Shown: positions 26,512 to 35,815, numbered from the stretch's first letter. The stretch: 64,000 nucleotides of DNA from an uncultured Draconibacterium sp. (GCF_963674925.1 NZ_OY771647.1:2991501-3055500); one strand, 5' to 3'. Notes: generated by a model from the letters alone, not told the origin. A program made the numbers and translations.

Positions 26512-27192
26512 ATGAAACACTATACTAAACATCCGAAACATTTTGTAGCAGTTGACTGCGTAATACTGGGGTACGACGAAGGGGAACTTTGTTTGTTACT
26601 TTATCCACGGGGTTTTGAGCCATCAAAAGGAGCGTGGTCGCTTATGGGAGGATTTGTTCAGGATGGCGAATCGTCGGACAATGCCGCCAAACGCGTATTA
26701 AAACAAACCATAGGTCTTGAAGATATTTTTATGCAGCAGGTGGCTGCATTTGCCAATCCCGACCGCGATCCGGAAGCAAGGGTAATTAGTCTTGCCTACT
26801 ATGCTTTGGTACGAATGGATGAACACGATAAAGCCTGTGTTAGAGAGAATGGAGCGCATTGGTGGCCCATTTCAGAATTGCCGGAAATGATCTTCGATCA
26901 TGGACAGATGGTAGAACAGGCATTGGTAAAACTGCAACAGGAAGCCGGATATCGCTTAATAGGGAAAGAGCTGCTGGCCGATAAATTTACCTTACTTCAA
27001 TTACGCAAATTATACGAAGCTATATTTCAGCGTGAATTCGATCCCGGAAACTTCAGAAAAAAAATATTATCGCTTGATGTGTTGGAGCGCCTGAATGAGA
27101 AAGATCTGTCAGAATCAAAAAAAGGTGCCTTTTATTACACCTGTAAAGGCGAAGTTACCGAGCGGGGCCTCGACCGCATTGTAAAAGTTTAA
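26512..27192 (+). CDS. araR: AraR-like arabinose-responsive repressor (Nudix-fold sensor plus winged helix)
   Basis: 226 aa of the NrtR-like family: an N-terminal Nudix fold (about 10-140) and a C-terminal winged HTH (about 150-226; LTLLQLRKLYEAIFQREFD-type region, KGAFYYTCKGEV). The Nudix box GFVQDGESSDNAAKRVLKQ lacks the REUxEE glutamates that bind catalytic metal, so the domain should sense a ligand, not hydrolyse. In Bacteroides such a protein (AraR) represses arabinose genes and is released by L-arabinose. Here it lies 45 bp upstream of araA and at the head of the pathway operon, which supports the assignment. Confidence 0.88.
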   Translation: MKHYTKHPKHFVAVDCVILGYDEGELCLLLYPRGFEPSKGAWSLMGGFVQDGESSDNAAKRVLKQTIGLEDIFMQQVAAFANPDRDPEARVISLAYYALVRMDEHDKACVRENGAHWWPISELPEMIFDHGQMVEQALVKLQQEAGYRLIGKELLADKFTLLQLRKLYEAIFQREFDPGNFRKKILSLDVLERLNEKDLSESKKGAFYYTCKGEVTERGLDRIVKV

Positions 27193-27237
27193 AAGCATTT
27201 AAAAGTAATATATACACATAAAATAGAATCAAAGAAT

Positions 27238-28749
27238 ATGAGCAGTACATTAAAAGAAATGGAAGTATGGTTTGTAACAGGTAGCCAACACCTTTACGGG
27301 CCTAAAACATTGGAACAAGTTGCAGAGCATTCAAAAGAAATTGCTGCTGCATTTGATGCATCTACCGAAATTCCGGTAAAAGTTGTAGTAAAACCAACAG
27401 GAACCGGATCGAAAGAAATACACCGAATTTGTAAAGATGCAAACAGTAACGATAACTGTATTGGTATCATTACCTGGATGCACACGTTCTCGCCTGCAAA
27501 AATGTGGATACACGGTTTACAGGAACTTCGTAAGCCAATTCTTCATTTGCATACACAGTACAACAAAGAAATTCCATGGAACGACATCGACATGGATTTT
27601 ATGAACCTGAACCAGAGTGCACACGGCGATCGTGAATTCGGTCATATTATGGCTCGAATGCGCATGAACCGAAAAGTGGTTGTAGGTCACTGGCAAGATC
27701 CTAAAACAGTTCAAAAAATTGCTGTTTGGACACGCGTTGCTGCTGCTTTTGCCGATTCACGCGATATGTTGATCATCCGTTTTGGCGACCAAATGAACAA
27801 TGTTGCTGTAACCGATGGCGACAAAGTTGAAGCGGAAAGAGTTTTCGGATACCACGTCGATTACAGCCCGATTGGCGATTTGGTAAAAGTTCAGGACAAC
27901 GTATCTGATGATGAGGTTGCCGAGCTGGTAAAAGTTTACGAGCAGGAATACGATCTTGCCGACAACTGTAAAGAAGGTGGAGAATTCCGCGCGCAGGTTG
28001 TTCATGCTGCCCGAATTGAAATCGGTTTACGTCGCTTCCTGGAAAAGAAGGGTGCAAAAGCATTTACTACAAACTTTGATGATTTGGAAGGTGTTGATCA
28101 GTTACCCGGTTTGGCATCGCAGCGTTTAATGGCCGATGGTTACGGTTTTGGTGCTGAAGGCGACTGGAAAACAGCGGCTTTGTGTCGTCAGATGTGGTTC
28201 ATGAGCCAGGAGCTTCCAGAGTACAAAGGATGTTCTTTCCTTGAAGATTATACATTAAATTTCGACGGCGAAAAGAGCGCGATCCTGCAAGCTCATATGT
28301 TGGAGGTTTGTCCTCTGATTGCCGATCATAAACCAAAATTAGAAGTTCACCCACTGGGAATTGGTGGTAAAAACGATCCTGCACGTTTGGTATTTACAAG
28401 TAAAACAGGTCCTGGTGTTGCCGCAACAGTTGTTGATATGGGCGACCGTTTCCGTATGATTGTAAATACAGTGGATTGTATCGACTCAAAAGAATTACCT
28501 AAACTTCCGGTTGCTAGTGCACTTTGGATTCCTCAACCTAACTTCGAAGTAGGCGCTGCAGCATGGATTTTTGCCGGAGGTACGCACCACACCAGCTTCT
28601 CGTACGACTTAACTATTGAGTACATGGAAGATTTTGCTGAAATGACAGGCGTAGAGTTTGTATTGATTGACAAGGACACAACCATTTCGGTGTTCAAAAA
28701 AGAACTGCGTTGGAACGATCTTTACTATCATTTGGCCAAGGGATTATAA
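27238..28749 (+). CDS. araA: L-arabinose isomerase
   Basis: Cytoplasmic Mn-dependent aldose-ketose isomerase converting L-arabinose to L-ribulose, the first step of the pathway. The 503 aa match the usual length. Typical segments are WFVTGSQHLYG at the N-terminus, WMHTFSPAKMWI, QYNKEIPWNDIDMDFMNLNQ, the Glu-containing AEGDWKTAA and FLEDYTLNF regions, HMLEVCP and the C-terminal His in GGTHHTSFSYD. The gene order araR-araA-symporter-araD-araB with short gaps indicates one transcription unit. Confidence 0.97.
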   Translation: MSSTLKEMEVWFVTGSQHLYGPKTLEQVAEHSKEIAAAFDASTEIPVKVVVKPTGTGSKEIHRICKDANSNDNCIGIITWMHTFSPAKMWIHGLQELRKPILHLHTQYNKEIPWNDIDMDFMNLNQSAHGDREFGHIMARMRMNRKVVVGHWQDPKTVQKIAVWTRVAAAFADSRDMLIIRFGDQMNNVAVTDGDKVEAERVFGYHVDYSPIGDLVKVQDNVSDDEVAELVKVYEQEYDLADNCKEGGEFRAQVVHAARIEIGLRRFLEKKGAKAFTTNFDDLEGVDQLPGLASQRLMADGYGFGAEGDWKTAALCRQMWFMSQELPEYKGCSFLEDYTLNFDGEKSAILQAHMLEVCPLIADHKPKLEVHPLGIGGKNDPARLVFTSKTGPGVAATVVDMGDRFRMIVNTVDCIDSKELPKLPVASALWIPQPNFEVGAAAWIFAGGTHHTSFSYDLTIEYMEDFAEMTGVEFVLIDKDTTISVFKKELRWNDLYYHLAKGL

Positions 28750-28782
28750 TATTAAACTAAATCAAAAAATAAATCAACTTTT

Positions 28783-30462
28783 ATGGAATTACTAGATTGG
28801 ATTGTAATTGGCCTGTTTGGTGCTGCACTTATCGGCATTATCGTTTGGGTTTTAAGTCAGAAAGAAGAAACTTCAGGCGACTATTTCCTGGCAGGACGAG
28901 ATGCTTCATGGATTGCTATTGGAGCTTCGATTTTTGCTTCGAATATCGGATCAGAACACCTTATTGGATTAGCCGGTGCCGGTGCCTCAAGTGGTATGGC
29001 AATGGCGCATTGGGAAATTCAGGGATGGATGATTCTGATTCTCGGCTGGGTGTTTGTTCCGTTCTACTCACGCAGTATGGTGCTTACCATGCCCGAGTTT
29101 TTGGAGCGCCGCTATAACCCCGAGTCCAGAACAGTACTATCACTTATTTCTTTGGTAAGTTATGTGCTTACAAAAGTTGCAGTAACTGTTTATGCCGGTG
29201 GATTGGTATTCCAACAGGTTTTCGGTATCGAAACCATGTGGGGAATTGATTTCTTCTGGATTTCTGCCATAGGTCTGGTGTTGTTAACCGCTGTTTATAC
29301 CATTTTCGGAGGAATGAAATCGGTGTTATATACCTCGGTACTTCAGACGCCGATTCTGCTTGGTGGATCGCTCGTAATTGTGGTGCTTGGTTTAAAAGCT
29401 GTTGGTGGCTGGGATCAGGTGCTGGAAATTGCAGGTGCTACCCAGGTTAACGAATATGGCGACAGTATGATTAACCTGATAAGGGATAACCGCGATGCCG
29501 ATTTCCCATGGCTGGGTGCTTTAATCGGCTCCAGTATCATTGGTTTCTGGTATTGGTGTACCGACCAGTTTATTGTACAAAGGGTGCTTTCGGGTAAAAA
29601 CGAAACACATGCACGTCGAGGTACAATTTTTGGTGCTTACCTGAAATTGTTACCGGTATTTCTTTTCCTTATTCCTGGTATGATTGCTTATGCAATGAGT
29701 GCCAAAGGAAACGTAATGCTAAATGGCGAGTTGTATGTGTTGCCAAGTGCCGATGCTGCTTTCCCATCGTTGGTGGCCCAGTTGCTGCCTGCCGGTATTA
29801 AAGGTTTGGTGGTATGTGGTATTCTTGCTGCTTTGATGAGTTCGCTGGCTTCGCTATTTAACTCTTCGGCAATGTTGTTTACCATCGACTTCTACAAACG
29901 ATTCAAACCGGAAACTCCGGAGAAAAAACTCGTAAAAATTGGTCAGGTTGCAACTGTTGTAATCGTGATTTTAGGTATTCTTTGGATTCCGATTATGAGA
30001 AGTATCGGTGATGTGTTATACGAATACTTACAAGACGTACAATCCGTTCTGGCTCCGGGTATTGCCGCAGCATTCCTGCTGGGTATTACATGGAAACGTG
30101 CTTCTGCCAAAGGTGGATTCTGGGGTTTAATGGCCGGTTTTATTATTGGTATTACCCGTTTGGGTGCCAAAGTGTATTACGAGAATGTTCAGGGGGCAGC
30201 CGACAACTTATTTAAAAGCCTGTTTTTCGATATGAACTGGTTGTTCTTCTGTGGTTGGATGTTCCTGGTATGTTTGGTAGTAGTTGCTGTTGTGAGTATG
30301 CTTACTGAAGCACCGAGCAAAGAAAAAATTCAGGGCTTGGTATTTGGAACGAATACGGCAGAGCAAAAAGCTGCTACCCGTGCCAGCTGGAATGGTTGGG
30401 ATGTTTTCCATACCGCTGTAATTCTCGGATTAACAGTAGCCTTTTACATCTACTTCTGGTAG
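28783..30462 (+). CDS. Sodium/solute symporter (SSS family), probable L-arabinose transporter
   Basis: 559 aa integral membrane protein with about 14 hydrophobic helices. SglT-type signatures are GDYFLAGRDASW, ASNIGSEHLIGLAG near the N-terminus and the FWYWCTDQFIVQRVLSGKN motif mid-protein, shared with SglT/SGLT sugar symporters. It uses the sodium gradient to take monosaccharide from periplasm to cytoplasm. Its position between araA and araD makes L-arabinose the likely cargo. SSS substrates are hard to predict from sequence alone. Confidence 0.92.
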   Translation: MELLDWIVIGLFGAALIGIIVWVLSQKEETSGDYFLAGRDASWIAIGASIFASNIGSEHLIGLAGAGASSGMAMAHWEIQGWMILILGWVFVPFYSRSMVLTMPEFLERRYNPESRTVLSLISLVSYVLTKVAVTVYAGGLVFQQVFGIETMWGIDFFWISAIGLVLLTAVYTIFGGMKSVLYTSVLQTPILLGGSLVIVVLGLKAVGGWDQVLEIAGATQVNEYGDSMINLIRDNRDADFPWLGALIGSSIIGFWYWCTDQFIVQRVLSGKNETHARRGTIFGAYLKLLPVFLFLIPGMIAYAMSAKGNVMLNGELYVLPSADAAFPSLVAQLLPAGIKGLVVCGILAALMSSLASLFNSSAMLFTIDFYKRFKPETPEKKLVKIGQVATVVIVILGILWIPIMRSIGDVLYEYLQDVQSVLAPGIAAAFLLGITWKRASAKGGFWGLMAGFIIGITRLGAKVYYENVQGAADNLFKSLFFDMNWLFFCGWMFLVCLVVVAVVSMLTEAPSKEKIQGLVFGTNTAEQKAATRASWNGWDVFHTAVILGLTVAFYIYFW

Positions 30463-30482
30463 ATTAAAAAACAAAATAAATT

Positions 30483-31166
30483 ATGCTTGAACAGTTAAAA
30501 GAAGAAGTTTTTAAAGCCAACCTGGAACTGGTAGAGCTCGACCTGGTAATTTTTACCTGGGGAAATGTGAGTGCTATCGATCGTGAAAAAGGTTTGGTGG
30601 TAATTAAGCCAAGTGGTGTTTCGTACGAAGATATGAAAGCCGGCGATATGGTAGTGGTTGACATGGAAGGAAATGTGGTGGAAGGAAACCTGAAACCATC
30701 GAGCGACACCGCAACTCATCTGGTGCTTTACAAAGCTTTTGAAGGAATATCGGGAGTTGTACACACGCACTCGGCCTGGGCAACAAGTTGGGCACAGGCC
30801 GGAAGAAGCATTCCTGCTTTGGGTACAACACACGCCGATTATTTTTACGGCGCAATTCCATGTACGCGTAAACTTACCGAGGAGGAAGTAACTACGGCAT
30901 ACGAAGTGGAGACCGGAAATGTAATTGTGGAAACTTTCGAGGGGCTCGATCCGGTTGCAATTCCGGGAGTTCTGGTAAATAACCACGGTCCGTTTTCGTG
31001 GGGAACAAGTGCTAATAATGCCGTTCATAACGCAAAAGTTATGGAAGAAGTGGCAAAAATGGCACACACTGCATTGCAGTTGACTCCGGGAGCTGAGATC
31101 GATCAATTTTTATTAGATAAGCATTACCTGCGTAAGCATGGCAAAAATGCATACTACGGACAGTAA
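30483..31166 (+). CDS. araD: L-ribulose-5-phosphate 4-epimerase
   Basis: 227 aa class II aldolase-family enzyme converting L-ribulose 5-phosphate to D-xylulose 5-phosphate, the last dedicated step before the pentose phosphate pathway. Visible: GNVSAID and KPSGVSYEDM (phosphate/substrate loops), SSDTATHLVLYKAF, zinc ligands in VVHTHSAWATSWAQAG, and the NNHGPFSWG region with the third zinc His. The start ATG lies 20 bp after the symporter stop. Confidence 0.96.
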   Translation: MLEQLKEEVFKANLELVELDLVIFTWGNVSAIDREKGLVVIKPSGVSYEDMKAGDMVVVDMEGNVVEGNLKPSSDTATHLVLYKAFEGISGVVHTHSAWATSWAQAGRSIPALGTTHADYFYGAIPCTRKLTEEEVTTAYEVETGNVIVETFEGLDPVAIPGVLVNNHGPFSWGTSANNAVHNAKVMEEVAKMAHTALQLTPGAEIDQFLLDKHYLRKHGKNAYYGQ

Positions 31167-31195
31167 TTGTCCATCAGTTAAAAAAATTAAGGACG

Positions 31196-31245
31196 AAAAG
31201 TTGGTGGAGAAGTGAATTTTTCACCGGCTTTTGCTCCTTTTTAAA
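31196..31245 (+). terminator. Hairpin with U-tract between araD and araB, possible attenuator
   Basis: AAAAGTTGGTGGAGAA (31196-31211) pairs with TTTTTCACCGGCTTTT (31217-31232) over 16 positions, with G-U pairs, around loop GTGAA. GCTCC and TTTTT (to about 31243) follow. It lies inside an otherwise tight operon, so it may act as a partial terminator or mRNA-stabilising element that sets the araB level relative to araA/araD. Confidence 0.5.
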
Positions 31246-31254
31246 CCAAAAAAA

Positions 31255-32922
31255 ATGGCAAAATATACAATTGGACTGGATTATGGTTCTGATTCGGTTC
31301 GTTCATTAATAGTAAACGTTGAGACCGGCGAAGAGGTAGCAAGCGTTGTGTTTGAATACCCACGTTGGAAGAGAGGAGAATATTGCGATGCGCCAAACAA
31401 CCAGTTTCGTCAGCATCCGAAAGATTATTTAGAAGGTTTGGAATACACCATCGTTGAGGCGCTGAAACAAGCTCCTGCGGGTGTAGCCGAAAATGTAGTG
31501 GGTATTTCTGTTGATACCACCGGATCAACTCCGGTTGCAGTTGACGAAAAAGGTACTCCACTGGCATTAACTCCGGGTTTTGAAGAAAATCCAAATGCGA
31601 TGTTCGTACTTTGGAAAGACCATACTGCGGTAAAAGAGGCGGCAGAAATTAACGAACTGGCTAAAAAATCGGATATCGATTTCACTAAATACGAAGGTGG
31701 AATTTATTCATCAGAATGGTTTTGGGCCAAGTTGTTGCATGTTACGCGCGAAGATGCAGGTGTTTACCGTGCCGCTTATTCGTGGGTAGAGCATTGCGAC
31801 TGGATTCCGGCAGTTCTTACCGGAGATACAAATCCAAAAACATTAAAAAGAAGCCGTTGTGCAGCGGGGCATAAAGCCATGTGGCACGAAGCTTTTGGTG
31901 GTTTGCCGTCAGAAGAATTCCTGACTCAGCTCGACCCGATGTTAAGCGGTTTAAAAGACCGTTTGTTTAAAGAAACATACACTTGTGATGTATCGGCAGG
32001 AACATTGAGTGAAGAGTGGGCGAAGAAATTAGGCCTTTCAACCAATGTGGTTATTGGGGTAGGAGCTTTTGATGCTCACCTTGGTGCTGTTGGTGCTCAA
32101 ATCGAACCGTATCACTTGTCGAAAGTTATGGGTACCTCAACTTGCGATATGCTGATTGCGCCGCTTGAAGAAGTGGGTGATAAACTGGTAAGCGGTATTT
32201 GTGGTCAGGTTGACGGATCGATCGTTCCCGGAATGTTAGGTTTGGAAGCCGGACAGTCAGCATTTGGTGATATTTACGCCTGGTTCCGTCGTTTACTGGA
32301 ATGGCCAATGCAAAATATTCTGGCTGACTCTGATTTGATTGATGAGGCTACCAAGAAAAAACTGATCGATGAAACTTCAGGTAAGATTATCGCGAAATTA
32401 AGCCAGGAAGCTGAAAAAATTCCAATCGCTGAAAGTGGAATCGTAGCGCTCGACTGGATGAACGGTCGTCGTACTCCGGATGCCAACCAGGCATTAAAAG
32501 GAGCGATCATCGGTTTGAATCTGGGATCAGATGCTCCACGTATTTTCAGAGCGTTGGTTGAAGCTACTGCTTTTGGTTCAAAAGCTATTAACGACCGCTT
32601 CATTTCTGAAGGAATCCGCATCGATGGTGTGATTGCATTGGGTGGTGTAGCTAAAAAATCGAAACTGGTAATGCAAATTGTTGCCGATGTACTGGATATG
32701 CCAATTAAAGTGGCTCGTTCGGAACAGGCTTGTGCTCTGGGTACTGCAATGGCAGCAGCAGTTGCAGCCGGTGTATACGAGAACCTTGGTGAAGCGCAGG
32801 CAAAAATGGGTGGCGGATTTGAAATGGAATACCATCCAATTCCTGAAAATGTAGAGAAATACAAAGCGCTTTACGAGAAATACAATAAACTGGGTAAGTT
32901 TATTGAATTCGATTTGAATTAA
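31255..32922 (+). CDS. araB: Ribulokinase (FGGY family)
   Basis: 555 aa. Phosphorylates L-ribulose at O5 with ATP. The N-terminal actin-like motif GLDYGSDSVRSLIVN and the ribulokinase-specific WVEHCDWIPAVLTG, RSRCAAGHKAMWH and GVGAFDAHLGAVGA segments are present, together with VMGTSTCDML and the C-terminal IDGVIALGGVAKKS (ATP site). The length fits the long AraB type and not shorter xylulokinases. ATG 31255 is preferred to an in-frame TTG at 31231 that lies in the upstream hairpin. Confidence 0.96.
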   Translation: MAKYTIGLDYGSDSVRSLIVNVETGEEVASVVFEYPRWKRGEYCDAPNNQFRQHPKDYLEGLEYTIVEALKQAPAGVAENVVGISVDTTGSTPVAVDEKGTPLALTPGFEENPNAMFVLWKDHTAVKEAAEINELAKKSDIDFTKYEGGIYSSEWFWAKLLHVTREDAGVYRAAYSWVEHCDWIPAVLTGDTNPKTLKRSRCAAGHKAMWHEAFGGLPSEEFLTQLDPMLSGLKDRLFKETYTCDVSAGTLSEEWAKKLGLSTNVVIGVGAFDAHLGAVGAQIEPYHLSKVMGTSTCDMLIAPLEEVGDKLVSGICGQVDGSIVPGMLGLEAGQSAFGDIYAWFRRLLEWPMQNILADSDLIDEATKKKLIDETSGKIIAKLSQEAEKIPIAESGIVALDWMNGRRTPDANQALKGAIIGLNLGSDAPRIFRALVEATAFGSKAINDRFISEGIRIDGVIALGGVAKKSKLVMQIVADVLDMPIKVARSEQACALGTAMAAAVAAGVYENLGEAQAKMGGGFEMEYHPIPENVEKYKALYEKYNKLGKFIEFDLN

Positions 32923-32946
32923 TAACCAAATAAATAAATAAAACCA

Positions 32947-34068
32947 ATGAAGTACTTAGGAATTATAGCTTTGATTATTATGGTTTTTGGCTGTGCGCAG
33001 GAAGAAGCCACAGTGGGTATATCAAGCGAAGATTTTGCGTTTGATTACAATGGAAAAACCATTGAACTTTATACCTTGAAGAACGATAACGGCCTTGTTT
33101 GCCAGTTAACCAATTTTGGCGCAAGGGTGGTGAGTTTGTATACTCCCGACAAAAATGGCGAGTTGGCAGATGTAATTGTCGGTTACGGTTCGGGTAAAGA
33201 TTATGTGGACAAGCCGGAGAGTTTTTACGGAGCAGTGATCGGTCGTTACGGCAATCGTATCGGTGGTGCTAAATTCTCGATTGACAGCGTTGAATACCAG
33301 TTACAGAAAAACGACGGCGCGAATCATTTGCATGGTGGTACCAATGGTTTCCACCGCCAGGTTTGGGATGCAGAGCAGCTAAGCGATACAGAAGTTGTTT
33401 TTAGTCTCGTTTCGCCCGATATGGAAACCGGTTATCCGGGTACTGTAAACGTAAAAGTAAAATACCAGTTAACAGCTGCAAACGAGTTGAAAATTGAATA
33501 TTTTGCTACTACTGATAAAAAAACGGTATTGAATCTTACCAATCACTCGTATTTCAATTTAAAAGACGGTGGAAGAACTTCGATCAACGATCATTTGATG
33601 TACCTGAATGCCGATTATTTTACACCTGTTGATGGTGGTTTAATCCCAACAGGAGAGTTGGCTGCCGTTGCCGGAACTCCATTTGACTTTACTACTCCAA
33701 AAGCCATTGGCGACAGTTTGGAAGTTGATAATGCACAGCTAAAAGTTGGAGGTGGATACGATCACAACTGGGTATTAAATACAAATAACGATGTAAGCGC
33801 TTTGGCAGCAAAAGTTGTTGAGCCGGAGTCGGGAAGAGTTATGGAAGTATACACCAACGAGCCAGGTATTCAGTTTTACGGCGGTAACTTTATTAATGGA
33901 AGAATTGCCGGAAAAGAAGATATTAAATACGATTTCAGAAGTGCATTCTGTTTAGAAACACAACACTTCCCTGATAGTCCTAATAAGCCTGAATTTCCAA
34001 GTGTTATTGTAAATCCGGGTGATGAGTACTATTCAGTTTGTATCTACAAATTTGGTGTTGAAGAATAA
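32947..34068 (+). CDS. Aldose 1-epimerase (mutarotase) lipoprotein
   Basis: 373 aa. Interconverts alpha and beta anomers, here probably of arabinose released by the arabinofuranosidases. The lipoprotein signal (VFGCAQ) indicates a periplasmic location, as is common for Bacteroidota mutarotases. GalM motifs are VIGRYGNRIGGAKF, NDGANHLHGGTNGFH (catalytic His region), LNLTNHSYFNL (second His) and the C-terminal FCLETQHFPDSPN with base Glu. It is the last gene of the arabinose operon. A strong terminator follows at 34151. Confidence 0.93.
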   Translation: MKYLGIIALIIMVFGCAQEEATVGISSEDFAFDYNGKTIELYTLKNDNGLVCQLTNFGARVVSLYTPDKNGELADVIVGYGSGKDYVDKPESFYGAVIGRYGNRIGGAKFSIDSVEYQLQKNDGANHLHGGTNGFHRQVWDAEQLSDTEVVFSLVSPDMETGYPGTVNVKVKYQLTAANELKIEYFATTDKKTVLNLTNHSYFNLKDGGRTSINDHLMYLNADYFTPVDGGLIPTGELAAVAGTPFDFTTPKAIGDSLEVDNAQLKVGGGYDHNWVLNTNNDVSALAAKVVEPESGRVMEVYTNEPGIQFYGGNFINGRIAGKEDIKYDFRSAFCLETQHFPDSPNKPEFPSVIVNPGDEYYSVCIYKFGVEE

Positions 34069-34150
34069 GATAAGAAGGATTTTTTGTTTTAAGTTAATTA
34101 ATAGTTAGTTAAAGGTTCTGATTTGTTTAGCAGGCAGGAAGAACCGAAAA

Positions 34151-34185
34151 AAAAGGAGGTTGATTTCAACCTCCTTTTTGTTTTT
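34151..34185 (+). terminator. Intrinsic terminator at end of arabinose operon
   Basis: Arms AAAAGGAGGTTG (34151-34162) and CAACCTCCTTTT (34167-34178) around ATTT, then GTTTTT. It marks the end of the araR-araA-symporter-araD-araB-mutarotase unit. Confidence 0.88.
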
Positions 34186-34200
34186 ATTCAGTGAGCCCCT

Positions 34201-34298
34201 GATTACAGGAGAGAAACGAACTGTAATCTGATAGTCGAACTAATCCCGATAGCATAGCGTATCGGGATAAATGAGTTAATACTCCGATGCATGCATCG
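34201..34298. repeat. Cluster of three palindromes between convergent genes
   Basis: GATTACAG/CTGTAATC (34201-34208, 34221-34228), ATCCCGATA/TATCGGGAT (34243-34251, 34260-34268) and the self-complementary CGATGCATGCATCG (34285-34298) follow one another within 98 bp. The ATCCCGATA element resembles short interspersed palindromes that I recall from other Bacteroidota genomes. No T-run is present, so they are not typical terminators. Confidence 0.5.
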
Positions 34299-34348
34299 TT
34301 TATAACTAAATTCTATGTTAATACCTTGTTAGCTCGCTACGAGGAAGT

Positions 34349-34723
34349 TCATTTCACACGTTTTAATGTTATTTCGTTCGGTCCGCCTGGGCCTCCAGGA
34401 CCGCCTTCCGGCATTTCTACTTTCAATTTAATTACTTCGCCGTCCAGTTTCCCGGTATGTTTAATGGCGCTGTCCATCATCGCTGTCTCGAATGAGATGG
34501 AGTTGCCATCAACTTTTCCATTACTTATCTCCTGGTCGCCCATCGGAGTAGAAACGGTTCCGGTGAGTTTGTCACCGTCCACTTTAAAATTGAAAGTGAT
34601 GACCATGTCGCCGCCTGGCCCCATTGTGGCTTCCCATTTTCCGGTAATACCTTCGCTTGCTGTTGCGCTGATGCCCAACAAAAAGGCAAATACTAATACA
34701 GAAGAAAATAAAATCTTTTTCAT
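34349..34723 (-). CDS. Small exported protein with Gly/Pro-rich tail, unknown function
   Basis: 124 aa. An N-terminal signal peptide is cleaved near ISATA. The mature part is a short beta-rich sequence (GKWEATMGPGGDM, FNFKVDGDKLTGTVSTP, KVEMPEG) that reads like a small beta-barrel of lipocalin type. The C-terminus contains GGPGGPGG. I recognise this only as a type of small periplasmic protein common in Bacteroidota, often described as hypothetical. A longer plus-strand frame over the same bases is its mirror shadow. It faces the mutarotase gene and stands alone. Confidence 0.7.
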   Translation of the reverse strand: MKKILFSSVLVFAFLLGISATASEGITGKWEATMGPGGDMVITFNFKVDGDKLTGTVSTPMGDQEISNGKVDGNSISFETAMMDSAIKHTGKLDGEVIKLKVEMPEGGPGGPGGPNEITLKRVK

Positions 34724-34921
34724 CGTTTTTGAAATTTTAAGTTATTAAACTGTATGTAGTTGGTACCGTCAACTTATACGATACCCCACATTTTAATTGT
34801 GCCTAACAAGTTATTTATGAATCCTCTATTGAAGGAACATAATCGAAGAACACGGGATTTTTATCGATAGAAAAGGTATTTTTATAGAAGCTGATTAGGC
34901 TAAACTTAACACCTTTACATT

Positions 34922-35815
34922 TTACTGATTGATTATTGCCTGAATTTCATCCATGTCGTATTCCGGTGTTGCACCTGCTTTCGATGCCACAAAAGCTCCT
35001 GTTGCGCAGCCAAATGTAATAGCTTCAGCAGGCGATTTTTTCTGCAGGAATGCCGCTAACAAAACGGCAAGGAAAGCATCGCCGGCACCAACCGTGTCAA
35101 TGGCGTTAACTTTAAATCCCGGGTGTTCGTAAAACTTGTTTCCATAATATATTGCTGCTCCTTTGTCGCCTTTGGTAACACAAAGCATTTCTACCTTGTA
35201 ATTTTGCACAAACCATTTTATAATTTCTTCCTCGGTTTTGCCCTCAATTTTGTTCCAGTCGGCAAAAACACGAAGTTCTTCATCGTTTAGTTTTACGATA
35301 TCTGATTTAGCCAGTAATAGTTCCAGCACATCTTGTTTGTCGTATGGGTGCCGCAGGTTTACATCAATTAATTTTACAGCATCGTTATCGAGTAACTTTA
35401 AAAGTGTTTCGCGTGTAGTTTGCTTGCGTGCAGCCAACGAACCGTAAATGATCAAACCCGAGTTTTGTGCTTTTTTAGCCAGATCATTTGTTAGCTGAAT
35501 ATTGTCCCAGGCTACCGGCTCACATATTTCGTAGGTGGCGTTATTATTCTCGTCGAGGTGCACCAGAACCTCGCTGGTAGGCAAAGTCTCATCGGTTTGA
35601 ATCAATGAGGTATCCACTCCTGAATTTTGCAAAAAGTCAAGGAGCTGTTTCCCTGCATCGTCGTTACCTACCGAGCTGGCAATTGCGGCATTCAGGCCTA
35701 TTGCGTTGAGGTGCAAAGCCACATTCATAGGTGCACCGCCCGGTTTTGCTCCCGAAGGAAGACGGTCCCACAAAACCTCACCAAAACAAAGAATTTCCTG
35801 ATTACTTATGTTCAT
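34922..35815 (-). CDS. PfkB-family carbohydrate kinase, probable fructokinase
   Basis: 297 aa ribokinase-fold sugar kinase. ILCFGEVLWDRLP at the N-terminus and PGGAPMNVALHL (substrate-binding GG) are typical of bacterial fructokinases. NAIDTVGAGDAFLAVLL holds the anion hole and catalytic Asp, and VTKGDKGAAIYY is the ATP-binding region. It phosphorylates a hexose, most likely fructose. No fructoside hydrolase or transporter is adjacent, so its pathway is not fixed by context. The start ATG lies 53 bp from the stop of the next upstream minus-strand gene. Confidence 0.87.
   Translation of the reverse strand: MNISNQEILCFGEVLWDRLPSGAKPGGAPMNVALHLNAIGLNAAIASSVGNDDAGKQLLDFLQNSGVDTSLIQTDETLPTSEVLVHLDENNNATYEICEPVAWDNIQLTNDLAKKAQNSGLIIYGSLAARKQTTRETLLKLLDNDAVKLIDVNLRHPYDKQDVLELLLAKSDIVKLNDEELRVFADWNKIEGKTEEEIIKWFVQNYKVEMLCVTKGDKGAAIYYGNKFYEHPGFKVNAIDTVGAGDAFLAVLLAAFLQKKSPAEAITFGCATGAFVASKAGATPEYDMDEIQAIINQ

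Noticed and set aside
30495..31106. 203-codon minus-strand frame over araD
   Set aside because: Fully antisense to a certain enzyme gene, with no recognisable motif.
34287..34748. 153-codon plus-strand frame with Pro-Gly-rich segment
   Set aside because: It is the reverse complement of the Gly/Pro-rich exported protein at 34349-34723. The minus-strand frame has a proper signal peptide and start; the plus frame has neither.
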